Shown: positions 58,331 to 64,000 of the stretch, in pieces
Position numbering within the stretch: the stretch's first letter is position 1
Layout: each line of letters starts with the position of its first letter
Source: Musa acuminata AAA Group
Taxonomy: Eukaryota; Streptophyta; Magnoliopsida; Zingiberales; Musaceae
Length of the DNA: 64,000 bases
Direction: 5' to 3'
NCBI RefSeq assembly: GCF_036884655.1
Contig: NC_088342.1
Coordinates: forward strand, 9,419,501 to 9,483,500
Notes under the pieces: model-generated
Told to the model about the DNA's origin: nothing
The model's input: only the letters and a program-made list of their open reading frames with translations
The model's database searches: none
Made by a program: the position numbers and the translations under genes

Positions 58331-60033
58331 ACCCCCTTTTCATTGTGTTATAGATGAGCTTTTATATCTAGTCGTAAAGAGATAAAATATTTTATAAAAA
58401 GATATTTTTTAACCGCTTACAAGAGTCTCCACTAGGCCTCTTGTCCATGTGGACGATAAAGATGAGACAATTTATAACTGTTCGTCTTGAACACTTATCC
58501 ACGTGGATAGATAAGGGTGGCATCTCTCTTCTCATTCTATCATGCACATCATGTAAAGATCATGTGTTGAATGATGATTGATTAACGATATTTTCACTAT
58601 TACATAGGAAAAAAATCATATCACAAATTTTGATATTTATAGGATTCGTAATCCGAAATCTTTACGACTCAAATAAAATTCATCTAGACGTCACTTATAT
58701 CTCCTGCTTCACGTATAAATCCATGCGACAACCAAATCTGTGCATAATAGAATGGCTTCGATAACCGGTGACGATGGAGGCATAACTCGGTCTCTTGGGA
58801 GCCGCCGGCTCGGCTTTCTTAGCCGAGCTCATCGAAAGGATGAAGACCGTTAGCCACCCTACCTGCTGACTCGTCTGCACTTGACGTCTTTAAGCGGCTT
58901 GGCTTCCTGGGGCTCCACGTACGTGAGGGTGGCAAACGGTCTCATTGGAGGAGCCGGACGGGACCCACATGTTCTCGACTCTTTGCCCACTTCAGCCCTC
59001 TCGGACCTGAAATCACTCCAAAACCTAATTGAATATCGAATCTTCATGCCCGTCACCCAAATAAATCACGACCAGCGGACGACCCACGCAACCCCACAAA
59101 TCAGCTAAACCGAAGCCAACAGCCAACGCCTTCATCTTACACAAATGCTAGTTCATGCGACATTAGGATTCCACCTGTAAGCTATTAACGGTTTGATTCT
59201 ACCTGTTTATGTTTCAGCCGAACAGCCAATCCCGTCATGCCACATGAAACAATCGGAGCTTAGGCCGCCCAACGTTTCGAGTACCTCCCTCTAGAAGTTT
59301 CGGGCGCGTACTAAACCGGGATGGGGGAGAAGATTTTTTCCGGTGCGTTGTAACCGTCGCATTCGAGCATTAGGGCCGGTCGATCGCCTTCTTCGTCGTA
59401 CGATTCCGCTGCGACCCGCTTTCTCAGGTACGAAGCCCTTTCCTCCTCGATCTCTAAGCCTTCGCTTCCGATTCTTTTCGGCGGATGTTGTTCCTTAGTT
59501 TGTGCGTGATGATGTCGATCCGCACGATCTCGCCTAGCTGTCGTGGATGGATGGGCAGATCGTTGAATCCGAGATTTCTCTGCAAGAACCGAAGCAGAAA
59601 ATTTTGGTCGCCGGTTTATAAGTGTACGGATCCTATCGATTGTTGTTCCTTTTCGGCTTCTTTTGATTCTGCCAGCGTCGACGAAGTTGTTCATTTGAGA
59701 TTTGGGCGTTTCTCGATGCCTTCCTCTGTTTCGTCGCTTTTGTTGAATCATCGATCTATTAATCCCGTCCACGAGCAGATAGACCAGTGCAAATCATTCG
59801 TGTCGTGCTTTTCGCGGCGTGGTTTCTTTTGGTCGCTGTTGTTGTTGCGAACCCTTTTCGATGGTAGATCATGGCAGATTGCTGGGTATGCATCTTTAGG
59901 TTTTGGTTTAGGAGTTTATTTGCTTGAAATGGTATTTATATATAATTTAATGGATATATTTAAAACTGATTTCCAGCTTTCGTTTGATTGCCATTCTGAA
60001 GAACAGATTTTATTTGGGTACAGTTGAACCAAC
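58331..60033 (+). other. BPS1-like upstream region and probable leader intron
   Basis: The left part is repeat-derived or unassigned. GC content rises from about 58750. A probable leader intron has donor TTCTCAG|GTACGA (GT at 59428) and acceptor GGGTACAG (AG at 60023), ten bases before the start codon. The frame 59485-60027 lies inside that intron and has no family features. Confidence 0.45.
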
Positions 60034-61164
60034 ATGAGTCAAGCACATGATGGACAGCGGCCTTTCTTTCCCTTTGGAAATCCCCTTCGGATTATGTTCC
60101 CCAAGGGATCGAATCCATCGGTGGAGACTCGTAAATTATTGTTCTCTTTTGAGCAAAGCCTGGCAGAAAACCTAAAGAAGCTCAGCCCAAAGGATGCTTC
60201 TGATGTCTTTACTCTATCTTGGATGAGTCTTGCTATCGAGTTCTTGTCGCATACACACAATAGCATAAAAACTCTGATGAATGAGCTTCAGTTACCCGTT
60301 TCCGATTGGGATGAGAAGTGGACCAACATATACTTGGACAGCAGTGTGAAGCTGCTTGATATTTGCATCGCTTTAATCGCCGAGCTATCCCGATTGGATC
60401 GAGGCCAACTTCTCCTCAAGTATGTGCTGCATCTCGTGGACATTTCGACCAGTTGTCCTTCATCAGAAGAACTCGCCAAGGCTCACTTGTATCTTCATGA
60501 ATGGATCGAACGCATTGATTCGAAGAGTCCCAAACTAGAGAACTGTCCTGCCATCATTGTGAGTCTTCAAGGAACGCTTGGTTTCCCAAAGGTCAAGAGC
60601 TCCAAAGGGAAGGCACTCATGAGAGCCTTGTACGGATTTAGAGTTATGACTGTATTTATTTTTGGCATCTTTTCGGCGACAATGTCAGGCTGCTCAAAGC
60701 CATCTATAGACGTGCATGCTTCTGATGGGTTCCTCTGGTTTGAGGCGTTCGGAGACTTGCAAGCTGTTGTGAACGGGGAATTTAAGAGACAGTTTGGAAG
60801 TGGGAAGGTGGCAGTGTTCAAAGAGATAGAAACGGTTAAATTATGTGCTTCGCGGTTGTGTGATTTGACTAGCGACGTCAGTTATAAAGAAGAACCTGCA
60901 CAGGATAGCGATGGGATTAATCTTGAAGATGGATCCAGATCCATTACACCGGGGAAAGGTAGTGACCTCCGACGACAATGGTTGCGAGATTGTGTTACCA
61001 ATCTGGCAGCTGGAGTACGGACGCTTGGCCATGAGCTAGATTCTCTTTCGAAGCAAGCTGATCACTTTTTCCAAATTATTTTAATGGGGCGTGATGCTTT
61101 GCTTTGTAATCTTAGAATGTCTGTGGTGACAAAAGACATTAGTGTTAATGCCTTGAAGTCTTGA
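60034..61164 (+). CDS. BPS1: BPS1-like protein (BYPASS1 family)
   Basis: An intact single-exon frame of 376 aa. Family hallmarks in order are FFPFGNPLRIM (about 10-20), LSWMSLAIE with THNSIKTLMNEL (about 64-90), LQLPVSDWDEKW (about 89-100), SVKLLDICIALI (about 106-117), KGKALMRALYGFRVMTVFIFGIFSATMSG (about 190-218; its second half is a hydrophobic segment that may be a membrane span) and a C-terminal helix with FFQIILMGRDALLCNLR. Arabidopsis BPS1 limits production of a root-derived mobile signal that arrests shoot growth; its biochemistry is unknown, and a plastid location is only predicted. The length is slightly above the Arabidopsis protein because of a linker around residues 285-315. An in-frame TGA at 60025-60027 fixes the start. 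Single coding exon with a probable leader intron is usual for this family. Confidence 0.9.
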   Translation: MSQAHDGQRPFFPFGNPLRIMFPKGSNPSVETRKLLFSFEQSLAENLKKLSPKDASDVFTLSWMSLAIEFLSHTHNSIKTLMNELQLPVSDWDEKWTNIYLDSSVKLLDICIALIAELSRLDRGQLLLKYVLHLVDISTSCPSSEELAKAHLYLHEWIERIDSKSPKLENCPAIIVSLQGTLGFPKVKSSKGKALMRALYGFRVMTVFIFGIFSATMSGCSKPSIDVHASDGFLWFEAFGDLQAVVNGEFKRQFGSGKVAVFKEIETVKLCASRLCDLTSDVSYKEEPAQDSDGINLEDGSRSITPGKGSDLRRQWLRDCVTNLAAGVRTLGHELDSLSKQADHFFQIILMGRDALLCNLRMSVVTKDISVNALKS

Positions 61165-62924
61165 TGTCAGATTGTTGTTCTATGTATTCTCAGTGTCTTA
61201 TTGGATTTTGGGCCGAATTTCCTTCGTGTTGATAATGAACTTGAGAAGGGCATGCAATGTATCTTTGTTGTACTTCAGTTATGCTGTAAAGTAGCAAACT
61301 GTTATTTGTATGTCTGTACTACATACATAGATAGCATTTGGTGGTGTTAATGGGGCTTAAAAGGAAGAAGGTGATGATGGTTATTATTTGTGGGAAGCAT
61401 TATATCAGCGATTATAATGTTGGAAACGTTATGTCTGCCTTAACTCAAATAGGATTGTTACCAAAATAAGATTTAAGCATTATCTGGAAGAACGAGTATG
61501 CATCTTGGATGTTCTAAATGTCAAAGGGTTTTGCTATTTGCTGCCTTTGTTGTTTAGTTGATTCCTTGTGTTGGAGAGCTTAAAACTTTGGATGGGCTAT
61601 ATTTCTAAAGCTTATGATTTTGCACATGTCCTCACTGATCAGCTTCTCTTTATTCAGCATATGAAGGCTGGCATTTGGGATACGCTAGATATCTGTATTG
61701 ATATGTCGCCTGCGCCGACTGACCAGGTATGCCGAATGAACTTGGGAGACCTTTTTCATCTTTGCTAAAGAACATGTCTTAATCTCTTTCCCTGACCAAA
61801 GGTCAAACACAATAGCATCACTTGACTACTTTATGTGAGTAGTCCACTACTTACTTTATGATAGTACTCTAAGTAAAGAAAATTTAATATGATTCTTCTT
61901 AACTTAAATTTTGCTTGTTTGAATTAAAAGTTGATTTGGAACTAATGAAGATTTTTTTTCAAATTAATCCCAGATTGATTCATGTTGGCATTGGACAAAT
62001 TAGACTCTAGTTGCATTGACCTTCTATTTTTCATAATATCCTTTTGATACTTAAGTTATTATTATAATTGATTCGATTAGCTTAGCCTTTCGATAGAAGA
62101 AATAATTTTATGTTGCGAACATACCAAAAGAGTCATCAGTCTTATAATGGGCTTTGTGTATCGTTACTTTGATAGTCAATTCCAATTATAAAAAATATGG
62201 TGCATTTCTTTACAATTTAACTATAATTGTGGTGTGCAAAATTCGACCATGTCATTATTTTTATATTAACTCTAAAGTGGATTTTATATATCGGTGTCTT
62301 TTCCTTGCAAGTTAAATTTGTATGTATATATTTTTCCCCTTAGTTTGTTTATTGGTTTTTTCATTCGATTGCACATGCCAAGAGCAGGTAGGGAAATTTC
62401 AAGGCTTGTGGCAGTGGTGAATGAATGGCCTTTTAACCTTTTTAGCTTGCAGTGGTTCTGTTAAGAATGTGCCCGGGAAACAAGCAGTGTTCGTGTTAGA
62501 TACGTTTTAGAGATGCATAGCTGCTTAGGATGAGATAAATATTGTTCTTGATATGCCTGTAAATTTGTGCTCGGTCTATCTCCACTCCCATGACAGTCAA
62601 TTAAATATATCTGTGTTGTAGAGCATATCCCTCGGTATTTCGTTATATATTTATATACGAGGCCAGTGTACTATTCCTGAAAAATACATCACTGTAGGAC
62701 GGATGGTCAATTATACAAGGTGAACATGGGCCGTTAGGCCCAGTTATGCAGGCCCAAGAGCAGCCCATTTAAAGAGGGACTAACATTCCAATACCAGCCC
62801 TTGCTCTCCCGTCTGCATATTTCTTTTTCAATTTTTTTTTCTTTTGTAATTTGAACAAATTCGAAGGCAACTATAAAAATATCACAAAGGATACTATGAA
62901 TACTTATTTTTAGGAAAAAATATC
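61165..62924. other. BPS1 3' UTR and intergenic DNA
   Basis: The first 200 bp are the likely 3' UTR. The rest is AT-rich; the frame 61568-61768 has no recognisable feature. No gene is supported. Confidence 0.5.
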
Positions 62925-63215
62925 GTTGACGTTTTGGTTATCTCAACATGGTCTGGATCCGTATGTGTAAGATTGTCCGAAATGTCTTCGATGTATCTTC
63001 GAAGTGAAGGTATTGAGCTCCTGAGATGACTCCAAGGTGGATTTGAGATAGAAGTATCAAGCTCTCAAAGCAGAAGTATTGCGCTCCCGAAGTAGAAGTA
63101 TTACACTCCCGACATGGTACCTACATAAAGACCAAGGTCAAAGGAGGTTTTTCAATCCGATCCTTTCGACCCTTAAGTTGGTAATTCGAAATCCCTAAAT
63201 ATGAGCTCAAATAGT
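62925..63215. repeat. LTR-like dispersed repeat, copy B
   Basis: This is the same ordered blocks as 58110-58330, in the same direction, but longer. It contains three short internal repeats of the form 'agaagtatca/tagctc(t/c)c' (about 63048-63110) absent from copy A, which has one. The ends are not defined. Confidence 0.6.
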
Positions 63216-64000
63216 TTAAGAACAGAAAGAGTCTTTGTCTCATTTTCTTATTTAGGATATATTTTTATATTTTGAAGGAAGAGATGGAATGAAGTTTGTG
63301 ATATCCTTCCTTGTAATAAAAAAAAGAAAATGGAGTTTAGGATATTTTCCTTTTCATAAAGAAAAAGAAGAAAATTTATTATTATTTTTCTTATCATAAT
63401 GAATGAGAAGATAATTTAAATGAACGTGACAATCGCTAATCATATATTTCCTATCGATTGATAGGATAAAAGAGTTTCTTCCTTTCTTTCTTGTCTTTGT
63501 TGTCCTTCTTTCCTACTTTCTCTTCCTATCTCAATCACACCTCGATAATGCAGTCAATCTGACCACTGCAAAACACTATTGACTTTTGTAAGCTGGAGAA
63601 CATTACCTAGTGCTACCGCTCAGCAATGGAGCTCGGATCATCCAAACGTGAAACATGGACTTTCTATTCCATATCAAAATTGTCTAGAGACGCACCACTG
63701 TATGGCTCCTTTACCAATGGTTTCCCACGATAAGCAAGTTGATGATTAACCATGCACCTGCTTCGTATATGGCGTCTTTTCAATCTCCCACCTCAGTAAT
63801 TGTTTATGCAATATTGTAAGAGCCACACCCTCACTTCTTCAGGAAATAAACGTCTATATCTATAAAAGGATTAATATCAGGAGACCGTAGAATATTGAAG
63901 AAGGAGGTGATGAAAGAAGAAGGAGGTGATGAAAGATTTAGGTCATATCTCATAGAACCGAATTGAGACTCATATCGATCAGTCGGTCCATATTCATCTT
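63216..64000. other. Unassigned, probably LTR-element-derived
   Basis: No gene is seen to the window edge. A 19-bp direct repeat ('gaagaaggaggtgatgaaag') is present twice at about 63897-63936. It may be the continuation of the element whose LTR-like part starts at 62925. Confidence 0.4.

Noticed and set aside
59485..60027. 180-codon plus-strand frame before BPS1
   Set aside because: It lies within a probable leader intron, has no conserved motif and is separated from the BPS1 start by stops.
1..64000. A previously undescribed multi-gene system
   Set aside because: The intact genes belong to known, functionally unrelated plant families on both strands with long spacers; nothing supports a joint system.

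Overview
This is a plant nuclear window. The genes have GT-AG introns, plastid and secretory targeting sequences, land-plant gene families (pectinesterase with inhibitor pro-domain, subfamily A GATA factor, class II formin, BYPASS1-like protein, WAK-type galacturonan-binding protein) and plenty of LTR retrotransposon debris. GC-rich coding exons in AT-rich surroundings and the character of the repeats suggest a monocot, possibly Zingiberales or Musaceae. That placement is an impression, not a proof.

Layout. 1-6.8 kb is AT-rich with no supported gene: a LINE-like 3' tail at the left edge and a decayed LTR-element boundary with a tRNA primer-binding site near 4.75 kb. 6.8-8.5 kb (minus) is a two-exon pectinesterase. 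9.4-14.0 kb (minus) is a four-exon chloroplast elongation factor G with a SINE-like insertion in its last intron. 15.5-16.0 kb holds a frameshifted pectin methylesterase inhibitor pseudogene, and 17.04-17.19 kb a possible broken SAUR gene. 20.7-21.9 kb (+) is a GATA zinc-finger gene. 26.2-48.2 kb (+) is an 18-coding-exon class II formin (1298 aa as modelled). Its intron 8 carries a 5.4-kb Ty3/gypsy element in antisense orientation, intron 7 an hAT-type MITE, and its leader intron a triplicated sequence module. 50.5-51.6 kb (+) is a small wall-associated, galacturonan-binding-type protein with a short second exon for a hydrophobic tail. 51.9-58.6 kb is a repeat block: decayed minus-strand Ty3/gypsy gag and protease, two tandem arrays, and a solo-LTR-like insertion. 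60.0-61.2 kb (+) is a BYPASS1-like gene with a probable leader intron. 61.2-64 kb has no supported gene and holds a second copy of an LTR-like repeat seen at 58.1 kb.

The intact genes are ordinary plant genes with unrelated roles (cell-wall pectin remodelling, plastid translation, transcription, actin nucleation, wall sensing, root-shoot signalling); they do not form an operon-like unit. I found no convincing new biological system. The most unusual material is in the repeats: a retrotransposon whose reverse-transcriptase core and most of its integrase are deleted but whose boundaries are intact, an array split by a solo LTR, and 26-codon repeats on the strand opposite a decayed gag-pol. Exon boundaries were placed by reading GT/AG sites and keeping frame with family-conserved residues; every multi-exon model closes in frame.
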